From JAAYCU01 sp964401335 (GTDB lineage: Bacteria > Planctomycetota > Phycisphaerae > UBA1845 > PWPN01): a stretch of 59,006 nucleotides of DNA. The position numbers and the translations under genes were made by a program. The notes beneath the pieces were generated by a model that was not told the DNA's origin, did not search any database, and saw nothing but the letters and a program-made list of their open reading frames with translations. Positions 25,954 to 33,145 of the stretch are shown here, in pieces (the first letter of the stretch is position 1; each line of letters begins with the position of its first letter). The stretch covers positions 1-59,006 of the forward strand of contig CAYNYK010000015.1 of NCBI GenBank assembly GCA_964401335.1, read 5' to 3'.

Positions 25954-26157
25954 ATGCCTCTGGATGAAACTCGCAGCGGTCAACGGTATGACCGGCGGCA
26001 GGACGAGAAAAAGCAGATCAAGGCCGGATTGCCCGGAGAAGATGAAGCCCCCTTGCCCCCTCCGGTGGAACCGATCAAGGCGGATAAAACCGTCGGACGA
26101 AACGATCCTTGCCCTTGTGGGTCCGGAAAAAAATACAAAAAGTGTTGCGGCCGTTAG
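25954..26157 (+). CDS. Orphan SEC-C motif microprotein
   Basis: 67 residues: a charged, Pro-rich arm (MPLDETRSGQRYDRRQDEKK to 'EDEAPLPPPVEPIKAD') and then 'VGRNDPCPCGSGKKYKKCCG', a full SEC-C zinc motif almost the same as the SecA end 116 bases upstream. AAGGAG lies about nine bases before the ATG. In SecA the motif binds SecB and ribosomes, so this protein could compete for, or help, those contacts; that is inference. It may be a duplicated secA tail that kept its own start. It is not part of secA, since secA ends in TAA. Confidence 0.8.
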   Translation: MPLDETRSGQRYDRRQDEKKQIKAGLPGEDEAPLPPPVEPIKADKTVGRNDPCPCGSGKKYKKCCGR

Positions 26158-26209
26158 AACAAGGGATTCAACTTGGTCGCTATGGATAACCCGGTTGGGT
26201 GACAAGACC

Positions 26210-26695
26210 ATGATTCACCATACGCTGAAAGGCTCTGACCGCATGCTTCATTGCTGGGCGGTTCTGTTGATCTGCGGTTTTGTCGGATTGCACGTTCCCG
26301 CGGCGTATGCGGGTGAGTCGTGGGCGACCAAGTATCAGGGATGGTACCACGAACTGGCCCGGCAGGTTACTACCCCGCTGTTCTGGTTCGGCATGGGGGC
26401 TCAATTCTTATTCTTTCTGCGCTTCATCTGGCAATGGATCGTCAGTGAAAGACGCAAACAAAGCACCATTCCGATCATCTTCTGGTATTTTTCACTCTTG
26501 GGGGGCATGGCCATGGTGATTTATGGTGCTTGCCGAAAAGATTTAGTTATTATCCTGGGTCAGCTACTTGCTTGTGTCATCTACCTGCGGAACCTTATGC
26601 TTATCTATAATGAAAGGGCGCGTCGTGGGCAGGCGGGGTTGCCGGCCAATGACCAGAGATCGCTAGCAGGCGGGACAAAACGTCCAGTCGATTGA
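26210..26695 (+). CDS. Membrane protein with LAB_N (lipid-A-disaccharide synthase N-terminal) domain
   Basis: 161 residues from the ATG at 26210; an open frame upstream to 25964 overlaps the SEC-C gene and is not used. A signal-like hydrophobic segment (about 12-32) ends 'AAYAGESW'. The LAB_N core follows: 'FWFGMGAQFLFFLRFIWQWI', 'SERRKQSTIPIIFWYFSLLG', 'MVIYGACRKDLVIILGQLLA' and 'VIYLRNLMLIYNERAR', three to four membrane segments. This domain is found fused to LpxB or near lipid-carrier glycosyltransferases; its function is unclear, and a role in envelope lipid handling is inferred. No lpx gene is adjacent. Confidence 0.85.
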   Translation: MIHHTLKGSDRMLHCWAVLLICGFVGLHVPAAYAGESWATKYQGWYHELARQVTTPLFWFGMGAQFLFFLRFIWQWIVSERRKQSTIPIIFWYFSLLGGMAMVIYGACRKDLVIILGQLLACVIYLRNLMLIYNERARRGQAGLPANDQRSLAGGTKRPVD

Positions 26696-26754
26696 TCTAA
26701 ACGATTGTCGCGAAATACTTTAGGGCAAAGACCCTGCATCCGGAAAGTCCGATA

Positions 26755-27162
26755 ATGATAAATCCGGACATTTATGTTACGATAGCCCAGAGCACGAAGA
26801 TACAAAAAGAAGTTTACTGGATCCTCGTGGTTTGTATTCTGCTGATCTTCGTACTGGTCATCGCCTTGCTTTGGTTGCGGGTCATCAAGCGTTGGCAGGC
26901 CGCCGAAGATGCTAAAAATGAGGGCATGTTTACCCTGCAGGATTTGCGCGAAATGCGTATGCGCGGCGACATCAGTCAATCGGAGTACAACAAACTTCGA
27001 GATACCGTGATACGCAATCTCAACGAGGTGCCCACGCCCGATACTGCTGATCCCGTCGTTTGGGAGGCCGAGGGTGAGGATGGCGAGGTGGTCTGGGAGG
27101 CGGATCGGGAGGAAGACGGGGGTTGGCCGGATGCGGAGGACGACAATCCGCCGCGGCGATGA
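26755..27162 (+). CDS. Single-pass membrane protein with SHOCT-like domain
   Basis: 135 residues. One membrane helix at about 22-42 ('WILVVCILLIFVLVIALLWL'), then 'GMFTLQDLREMRMRGDISQS' and 'EYNKLRDTVI', a SHOCT-like amphipathic pair normally found at protein ends as an oligomerisation element. The C-terminus is strongly acidic with a repeated 'VVWEA' unit ('VVWEAEGEDGEVVWEADREE'). No enzymatic motif. It lies between the LAB_N gene (59 bases) and clpX (176 bases). Function unknown; a membrane scaffold is possible. Confidence 0.75.
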   Translation: MINPDIYVTIAQSTKIQKEVYWILVVCILLIFVLVIALLWLRVIKRWQAAEDAKNEGMFTLQDLREMRMRGDISQSEYNKLRDTVIRNLNEVPTPDTADPVVWEAEGEDGEVVWEADREEDGGWPDAEDDNPPRR

Positions 27163-27338
27163 TAAAATATAGAGTTGGATTTTGATCTGAAGAAAGGGTC
27201 GTCCGGCTGACGATACAACCTCAACGAGAGCGTCTTATTCGGAGGCAATATCAAAGGCCACGGTCACATGGATCACAACTTTGTATTAGGCATAATGATT
27301 TTTTGTTTCTTTTTTGAATCTAAATGGAGTACAGGCTG

Positions 27339-28631
27339 ATGGCAGGTTCGCGCACTGGAAATCCGGGTGGGGGCGGCAGGGGCGGCCGACGTTCCACAAC
27401 CTGTAGTTTCTGCGGCAAGACACAACGCGAGGCCGGCCCGATGGTCGAGGGGCCCGGCGATGTTTACATCTGCTCGGCATGCGTCGATCTTTGTCACAAC
27501 ATTATCAAGCAGGAAAAGCGCAAGACCGGCCCGGCCCGGTATCTCGGTGAAGCCATTCCTTCGCCGCGGCAGATTAAGGAGTTCCTGGATTTATACGTGA
27601 TAGGCCAGGAGCAGGCCAAACGATCCATGGCCGTGGCGGTTCATTCCCATTACAAGCGTTTAGCTCACACGGATACCGCCGACGAAGACGATGTGGAGCT
27701 GGACAAATCGAATATGCTGCTGATTGGACCGACGGGGGCGGGCAAGACGTTGATGGCCCGAACCCTGGCCCGCGTGTTGAATGTGCCTTTTGCCATCGGC
27801 GACGCAACGACGCTCACCGAGGCCGGCTACGTGGGCGAGGATGTAGAGAACATCCTTCTGCGGCTGCTGCAGAATGCGGATTACGATCTCGAGGCCGCCC
27901 AGCGGGGCATCGTCTATATCGACGAAATCGACAAGATCGGCAAGACCAGCCAAAACGTTAGCATTACCCGCGATGTCAGCGGAGAAGGGGTGCAGCAAGC
28001 CCTGCTCAAGATGCTGGAGGGCACCATTTCGAACATTCCGCCTCAGGGCGGGCGCAAGCATCCGGAGCAACAATACATCCAGATGGACACCACCCACATT
28101 TTGTTTATCTGTGGAGGTACGTTTACCGGTCTGGAGGAAATTATCCAACGTCGGATCGGCAAGGCCGCCATCGGTTTCATCGGCGAGATGAGCAATCAGG
28201 ATCGCGCAACCCAGTTGCGGAACGCCTTGACGCAGGTAACACCGGATGATCTGGTTGAATTCGGCATGATTCCGGAGTTCGTCGGCCGCCTCCCAGTGAT
28301 TACCACCTTGGAGCCGCTGGGCGTGGAAACGCTAACGCGAATCCTTACCGAACCGCGCAATGCGCTGGTCCGCCAGTATCAGCGATTCTTCGAGATGGAA
28401 GGTTGCGAGTTGGAATTTACCCCTGCGGCGCTGCATCAGATCGCCGAGAACGCCCTCAGTCGCAACACCGGAGCCCGGGCCTTGCGCGGCGTGATGGAGG
28501 AATTGATGCTCGATATCATGTACCGCCTGCCGGAAGAGGGTAAAGGTTGCAAGTACGTCGTGACGGAAGAAGTGGTTCGGCGCGAAGCCGACCTGTTCGC
28601 CAATCGTATCCGACGCAAGGAATCCGCCTGA
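27339..28631 (+). CDS. clpX: ATP-dependent Clp protease ATP-binding subunit ClpX
   Basis: 430 residues from the second in-frame ATG at 27339, preferred because TGGAG lies nine bases before it; an ATG at 27324 would add five residues. A Gly/Arg-rich start leads to the C4 zinc domain ('CSFCGKTQREAGPMVEGPGD' and 'CSACVDLC'). Walker A 'GPTGAGKT' has K at 136, 'GYVGEDVENILLRLL' carries the pore-1 loop, and 'VYIDEIDKI' is Walker B. Sensor and C-terminal parts are complete. It unfolds tagged substrates for ClpP. No clpP is adjacent, so the partner is encoded elsewhere. It converges with the small lipoprotein gene 33 bases downstream. Confidence 0.97.
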   Translation: MAGSRTGNPGGGGRGGRRSTTCSFCGKTQREAGPMVEGPGDVYICSACVDLCHNIIKQEKRKTGPARYLGEAIPSPRQIKEFLDLYVIGQEQAKRSMAVAVHSHYKRLAHTDTADEDDVELDKSNMLLIGPTGAGKTLMARTLARVLNVPFAIGDATTLTEAGYVGEDVENILLRLLQNADYDLEAAQRGIVYIDEIDKIGKTSQNVSITRDVSGEGVQQALLKMLEGTISNIPPQGGRKHPEQQYIQMDTTHILFICGGTFTGLEEIIQRRIGKAAIGFIGEMSNQDRATQLRNALTQVTPDDLVEFGMIPEFVGRLPVITTLEPLGVETLTRILTEPRNALVRQYQRFFEMEGCELEFTPAALHQIAENALSRNTGARALRGVMEELMLDIMYRLPEEGKGCKYVVTEEVVRREADLFANRIRRKESA

Positions 28632-28664
28632 TGCACCGGCTAATCGTTGAGGGTTAGGAAACCG

Positions 28665-29012
28665 CTAATTCTCCTCGGGTTCTTCCGCGGGGGCGGTGGT
28701 GCAACCGAGCGTTTCCATTCCATCCAGAGTCAGTTGTCGATATTCCGCAACAGTCATCCCGGTCAATTGCTGCCATTCCGTTTCCGTCAGACAGCCGCTT
28801 TCCATTAAATCCAAGGTGGCTTCCAAAGCCGGGCAACCGACTTCAGGATTCTCTCTGTCATCATTCCAAGCTATGACTTTGGCTTCCCATTCCGCAAAAA
28901 GCGTCGTGCAATTCGTGTTGCCGCCGCAGGAGGCCCCGGTAATCAGGCCTAGCAAAGTCACGACGGTGGTAATGAAACCATACCCCATCCGACGGGTAAT
29001 ATGCTTGCGCAT
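28665..29012 (-). CDS. Small lipoprotein, unknown function
   Basis: 115 residues from the ATG at 29012, chosen because GGAAGGA lies eight bases upstream; a start at 29036 is possible. A signal segment with 'LLGLITGASC' gives a good lipobox. The mature part has 'NTNCTTLFAEWEAKVIAW' and three more cysteines ('VGCPALE', 'ESGCLTE', 'TLGCTTAP'), so two disulfides are possible. It contains 'LTGMTVAEYRQLTLD' and a Glu/Pro-rich end. I do not recognise a family. Confidence 0.7.
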   Translation of the reverse strand: MRKHITRRMGYGFITTVVTLLGLITGASCGGNTNCTTLFAEWEAKVIAWNDDRENPEVGCPALEATLDLMESGCLTETEWQQLTGMTVAEYRQLTLDGMETLGCTTAPAEEPEEN

Positions 29013-29187
29013 CTTGTCAATCCTTCCTGTATTCAAATGAATGACCTTGGGCCGATCCCACGTCGCTTTTATTGTTCATGATAACCAAGTGGCTGTCAAA
29101 TAGCCGAACCAAGAAGCTTCACCTTCGTTTCTTCGTCCAAGCGATTCTCGTCGCCGCGAATGTCCTTCAACACTTTCTCCGCTTTGA

Positions 29188-29376
29188 TTAAACGCTGATT
29201 CCGCTGCCGGTTCCCAGCAGGAGGGGCAAAAGTTGAAAAGCGAGAGACAGGACGCTCATGATGCCGCCGCCACCGCCCAGACCCAACGCCCCAAGACCCA
29301 AATTGCTACAACCGCCGGTAACCAAAAGCACCCCGGTCAGCGCCACACCCATCTTGATCCATGATCTGATTTTCAT
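29188..29376 (-). CDS. Very small lipoprotein, glycine-rich
   Basis: 62 residues: 'GVALTGVLLVTGGC' is a clear lipobox. The mature peptide, 'SNLGLGALGLGGGGGIMSVL' and a hydrophobic helix ('LAFQLLPLLLGTGSGISV'), is made almost only of Gly, Leu and Ser. A membrane-inserted or surface structural peptide is possible. No family recognised. The 236 bases upstream of it show no gene. Confidence 0.6.
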   Translation of the reverse strand: MKIRSWIKMGVALTGVLLVTGGCSNLGLGALGLGGGGGIMSVLSLAFQLLPLLLGTGSGISV

Positions 29377-29612
29377 CGCATGCGCTCCTCAATAAAGTGT
29401 AGAGTTAATCATTCCGTAAATACAAACACCAACTTCTAGTACGCTGTTTGGCGCCCGCCATGGAGGATTTGCCCCAAGCGGGTCGCTCTACGATAGCTAA
29501 GCGTTAAATGGGATCGTTGTCCGCAGAATTTTGTTGATTTTCATCTATCCCTCGCGCAGGAAGCGGTTTTCCGCTTATTGGTATACGACGGCGGCCGGGT
29601 AAATGATCGTCT

Positions 29613-30083
29613 TTACGAATGTGAATTTTGGATTTGGATGGATATGGGTAGAGAATGGGGGGCTTTGGCAGCGGTCACTTCCAGCACCCCGTCGCATAAA
29701 CGGGCGCTGACTGTCTCCGGTAGAATCGCGCCTGGCATAATGATCTCCCGTCGGAAGCGGCCATAACGTCGCTCGGAACGGATCACCCGCGAGTCCGTGG
29801 TTTCAGCGGAGGATTCAAGGGGCGGTTTGTCCTTCTGGCCGGCCAGCGTGACGGTGGTGGCGTTGGCGCTGACCTCCAGGGCTGCTCGATTTACGCCAGG
29901 CAGTTCGGCCAACAGGACGTACCGATCGCGATATTCCCGTATCTCGACGGCTGGGGCGAAATCCTGGCCGTCGAACGGGCCGGTGTGGATGCCTCCGTGC
30001 CAGAGACGCTGCCACAAGCCGCTCAGTTCGGATTGCAGCGTGTCGAAGACCGATTCGTGGGGATGGGAGGGTGTGTCGGTCAT
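29613..30083 (-). CDS. Small heat-shock protein, Hsp20/alpha-crystallin family
   Basis: 156 residues. The alpha-crystallin domain spans about 44-148: 'PAVEIREYRDRYVLLAELPG' start, 'VTLAGQKD', 'SERRYGRFRREIIMPGAI' and 'ARLCDGVLEVTAAK', with the A-x-x-x-n-G-v-L motif present. The N-terminal arm is 'FDTLQSELSGLWQRLW'. It is an ATP-independent holdase. The ATG overlaps the stop of the TrkA-N gene as ATGA, so the two are translated together. No heat-shock promoter seen. Confidence 0.93.
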   Translation of the reverse strand: MTDTPSHPHESVFDTLQSELSGLWQRLWHGGIHTGPFDGQDFAPAVEIREYRDRYVLLAELPGVNRAALEVSANATTVTLAGQKDKPPLESSAETTDSRVIRSERRYGRFRREIIMPGAILPETVSARLCDGVLEVTAAKAPHSLPISIQIQNSHS

Positions 30084-30694
30084 GGATTGGCTCCTCGAGC
30101 GAAAGGTTTGTCAGGGGAAATGCGCCGCCCGATTTTACGCAGCAGCATTTCGTAAAACTGCCGGGCGACGACCTGTTCGGCCTTGATGACTTCGTCGGCG
30201 CCCATCTGGGTGGCCTGCATTCCGCTAGACGAATAGAGGGTGCGGGCTACGATATAAATGCCCGGTTTAAGCCGACGAGCCAGGCGGGTGGCCTCCAACA
30301 CGGCTTCCTCATCGGGAATGGTCAAAGCCAGGATGGAGGCCTCGTCGATCCCTGCTCGACGGAGCGTATCCTCCTCGGCGATGTTACCCACGATGACCTT
30401 GCGTCCTAGTTTTTGCTGGGTTTCAGAAGTTTGGACGTTGCTGTCGACCACGACGTAATCGATGCCGTGACGATCGAAGATATCCGCGATCCAGCGGCCG
30501 GCCAGACCAAAACCGGCGATGATGACCCGCCCAAGGTCCTGCGTGGGCAGGGGGTCGTTCAGTTCGGCCACCCGAACCGAAACGGCGGTGCCGTCCGGCC
30601 AGTCCACCCGGGCCATCAGGCGTATTCCCCCGTTCTCGTAAACGCCGAGATACTCGTTTCTTTCCGGCTTACTGGTATCCGGATCAACGCTCAT
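30080..30694 (-). CDS. TrkA-N (RCK) NAD-binding domain protein
   Basis: 204 residues from ATG 30694, preferred because GGAAAGG lies six bases upstream; the frame is open to 30868. The Rossmann domain has 'VIIAGFGLAGRWIADIFDRH' (G-x-G-x-x-G), 'IDYVVVDSNVQ' with the acidic ribose-binding residue, 'VIVGNIAEEDTLRRAGID' and 'VEATRLARRLKPGIYIVAR'-like sequence ('EATRLARRLKPGIYIVARTL'), as in K+ channel/transporter regulators. The N-terminal part ('GIRLMARVDWPDGTAVSVRV') is a small beta segment, not an ion-channel pore. No K+ transporter gene is next to it. It overlaps hsp20. Confidence 0.85.
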   Translation of the reverse strand: MSVDPDTSKPERNEYLGVYENGGIRLMARVDWPDGTAVSVRVAELNDPLPTQDLGRVIIAGFGLAGRWIADIFDRHGIDYVVVDSNVQTSETQQKLGRKVIVGNIAEEDTLRRAGIDEASILALTIPDEEAVLEATRLARRLKPGIYIVARTLYSSSGMQATQMGADEVIKAEQVVARQFYEMLLRKIGRRISPDKPFARGANP

Positions 30695-30908
30695 AAGCAA
30701 CCTTTCCGGCCCTGGTTCAGCCAACGCCATGGAAGGGGCCCATCCAGCGGCCTCTGCCGCATCGCGGATGATATTTTCGGAATTTTGGCGGACAAAAGAT
30801 GACTCGTTGTGCCCACATATCACCCGATATTGATACCAATGTAGTATTTTCAGGACTATACCTATCATACGTCGGGCAGGTCGGTTCGTGAAGAAGAAAC
30901 TCGCCCGC

Positions 30909-31811
30909 TTAGCTTTCCCAGATTACCATTCGGCTGTCAAAAACCGGCCCATCGGTGCAACATAGGCGGTAAATCCAGCCTTCCGGCGCGGCCTTATCGT
31001 GGATACGGACCACGCATGACTGGCAGGTGCCCATGCCGCAGGCCATCATCCTTTCCAGGCAAACCTGGCAGGGGATATTTCTTTGTTGAGCCAGTTCGGC
31101 GACGGCGTGCATCATGGCCTCCGGTCCGCAGGTATAGACAACCGCGGAGGAATCTTCTTCCCGATGGGCGGAGAGGTAATGGGCAAAAATCTGTGAGGAA
31201 GATCCGGTAAATCCTAAAGAGCCGTCATCGGTCGAGATCAACGCGGGTACATCGCAAGCGGCAAATTCGACGATGGCCAGAGTGGGCTGGTCGGGCAGAA
31301 TTTGAATTTTTGGACGCCGGGTTAGGGGGAGCATATCAGCCGTGCGGGCCCCACAGAAAGCAACCACGGTTTTTCCGGCCGCCCGCAAGGTTTGAGCCAG
31401 CCAGATCAGAGGCGGCAGGCCGCACCCGCCGCCGACCAGGTAGGCCCCCGAACGGTCTTCGGCCAAGGTGAACGGATGACCCAAAGGGCCGAGTACGCTG
31501 ACGGAATCGCCCGGATGAAGCCGAGACAACCAATGGGTTCCGCGCCCGACGAGTCGATGGATGATATCGATCTGGGTAGTACGACCTCGACGACGCAAAC
31601 CGGCGATGCTGAAAGGCCGGCGGATGAATGCGCCGTCACCAGACATGGCATCATCAGGTTCACGGCAAAGGATCTGGATAAATTGTCCCGGCTCGGCGGG
31701 GGGAAAATCATGAACTTCGAGAACAAATTTCCAATGTTCGCGACAGACGGGATCGTTTGCCAGGACCTGGGTCAGATAGACGCCCTTATGTGTTTCCGCG
31801 GATACGTGCAT
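30909..31811 (-). CDS. pyrK: Dihydroorotate dehydrogenase electron-transfer subunit (PyrK-like)
   Basis: 300 residues. FAD-binding 'FIRRPFSIAGL' (RxFS), NAD-binding 'GGGCGLPPLIWLAQTLRAAG' and 'YTCGPEAMMHAV', then a [2Fe-2S] site, 'MACGMGTCQSCVV' with a final Cys near 'RLCCTDGPVFD', the usual PyrK pattern. It passes electrons from dihydroorotate oxidation to NAD in type 1B enzymes. No pyrD is adjacent; it starts 11 bases after the MEMO-family gene, so the two form an operon here. A related sulfide- or glutamate-synthase-type flavoprotein is the alternative, but the motif order favours PyrK. Confidence 0.88.
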   Translation of the reverse strand: MHVSAETHKGVYLTQVLANDPVCREHWKFVLEVHDFPPAEPGQFIQILCREPDDAMSGDGAFIRRPFSIAGLRRRGRTTQIDIIHRLVGRGTHWLSRLHPGDSVSVLGPLGHPFTLAEDRSGAYLVGGGCGLPPLIWLAQTLRAAGKTVVAFCGARTADMLPLTRRPKIQILPDQPTLAIVEFAACDVPALISTDDGSLGFTGSSSQIFAHYLSAHREEDSSAVVYTCGPEAMMHAVAELAQQRNIPCQVCLERMMACGMGTCQSCVVRIHDKAAPEGWIYRLCCTDGPVFDSRMVIWES

Positions 31812-31822
31812 AAATCATGGTC

Positions 31823-32728
31823 TCATGATGAGGCCGATCGGCCGATAATAATTCCCGCATAGCCGACGGCGTCCGTGGACGGGCCCAGCCGCTCGGCCAG
31901 CACTTCATAACTGGTGGTATGACAAAGCAGTTCGGCCCGGTTGGCACCCATCCGCACGCAAGCGGCCAGGGCAGCGGCGATCGCTCCACTCCCGCAGGCG
32001 TTATGATGCGTCATGGCCTCACCGACGACCTGATCCGCATTCAGATGCAGCATCTTTTCGATTAACCGTCGATCGTTGACTTCCTTGGCCCATTGCAGGG
32101 CCGCCGCCCCGCTGCCCTGAGGGGTGAAGCGGTAACGTGGACCGTAGTGGGTCAGGTCGCTAGACCCGACGAAAACGACCTTTCGCCCGATGCGGTCGGC
32201 CTGTTCGGCCACGGCCCGCCCAACTTCGTGGGCGGAGGCCACGGGGGGCACCATGATGGGCAGGATTTTAGCCGACGGCGCCAGATGTTGGATGAAAGGC
32301 ACCTGCACCTCGATCGAATGTTCCAGATTATGCGCATCCGGTTCGTCGATCAGGAGCGACGAGTCCTTCAGGACGGCCTCGGCCAAGGATTGATCGATGG
32401 TGATCTCACCGAGCGGGGTTCGCCAGGTACCCGTAGCGTAGACCGATCCGAGCGGACTGAGCAGTCGATGAACCGCGCCGAAAAGCACGTATGTTTCTAT
32501 GGAGGCGTCGGCGGCCAAGGCTTGAAAGACCGCGGCGGCCACTGCTCCGCTGCACATCCACCCCGCGTGGGGCACGATGCCGCCCAAGAGCGCATCAAAC
32601 ACTTGCGCTTTTTGTCGGCTGGCGGCGAATGAAGCTGCATCGGCCAGGCAGGCCTTGATTTCCGCGCGGCAATCGCCGGCGGAGCCGGGATAAAATTGAC
32701 CGGCAACGAGGCTTTGACGGACGGACAT
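31823..32728 (-). CDS. MEMO1 family protein (AmmeMemoRadiSam system protein B)
   Basis: 301 residues from the ATG at 32728; GGGAGGTGA seven bases upstream makes this start clear, so open frame further upstream to 33163, which crosses a repeat element, is not coding. Family blocks: 'GGIVPHAGWMCSGAVAAAVF', 'VLFGAVHR', 'EHSIEVQVPFIQHL', 'VGSSDLTHYGPRY' and 'ELLCHTTSYEVLAERL', with the two His and one Cys that line the MEMO pocket. The fold resembles extradiol dioxygenases; the function is unsettled. The usual partners AMMECR1 and a radical-SAM protein are not next to it; the next gene is pyrK. Confidence 0.9.
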   Translation of the reverse strand: MSVRQSLVAGQFYPGSAGDCRAEIKACLADAASFAASRQKAQVFDALLGGIVPHAGWMCSGAVAAAVFQALAADASIETYVLFGAVHRLLSPLGSVYATGTWRTPLGEITIDQSLAEAVLKDSSLLIDEPDAHNLEHSIEVQVPFIQHLAPSAKILPIMVPPVASAHEVGRAVAEQADRIGRKVVFVGSSDLTHYGPRYRFTPQGSGAAALQWAKEVNDRRLIEKMLHLNADQVVGEAMTHHNACGSGAIAAALAACVRMGANRAELLCHTTSYEVLAERLGPSTDAVGYAGIIIGRSASS

Positions 32729-32824
32729 GATTGGTTCACCTCCCGATGTTGCCGTGGGGTTCGAGTGACTTCGTTCCCGACAGCCTGTAATTATCGCTGG
32801 TTTGAATCGCCCATGCAACGGGGC

Positions 32825-33016
32825 TAGCCCACATCGGGTGCATCCGAAAAAAGGTAACACAGGGAATTCCGACTTGCTTGGGAATATTCGTGCCATACTC
32901 CGCGGCCTTAAAAAGCACGGGCAAACCCTTGTCCCGCCGCGGCGAGACAAGGGCCTGCCCATGCCACCCTGCGGCGTCACATGCCACCTTGTCACTAAAT
33001 TTCGGATGCACCCGCC
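32825..33016. mobile_element. Palindromic MITE-like element, copy 2
   Basis: A complete-looking copy bounded by a perfect 15-base terminal inverted repeat: CGGGTGCATCCGAAA at 32835-32849 and its reverse complement at 33000-33014. The outer AGCCCACAT also matches the end of copy 1 (read in reverse). The inner hairpin pairs GGGCAaaCCCTTGTC (32919-32933) with GACAAGGGccTGCCC (32946-32960), the same arms as in copy 1. It lies between the divergent MEMO and GH97 genes. Confidence 0.78.
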
Positions 33017-33145
33017 CGCGTCGGTCAAAGCTCTTTGTGAAATGAAAAAGGTTGACAAATGACGGCTTGGCCCGTAGTTGTCTCGTTTCCAATGCCTGAA
33101 AATCGGTATGGAATGTCGGCACATAAATATCAAACGGGAGGAGAT

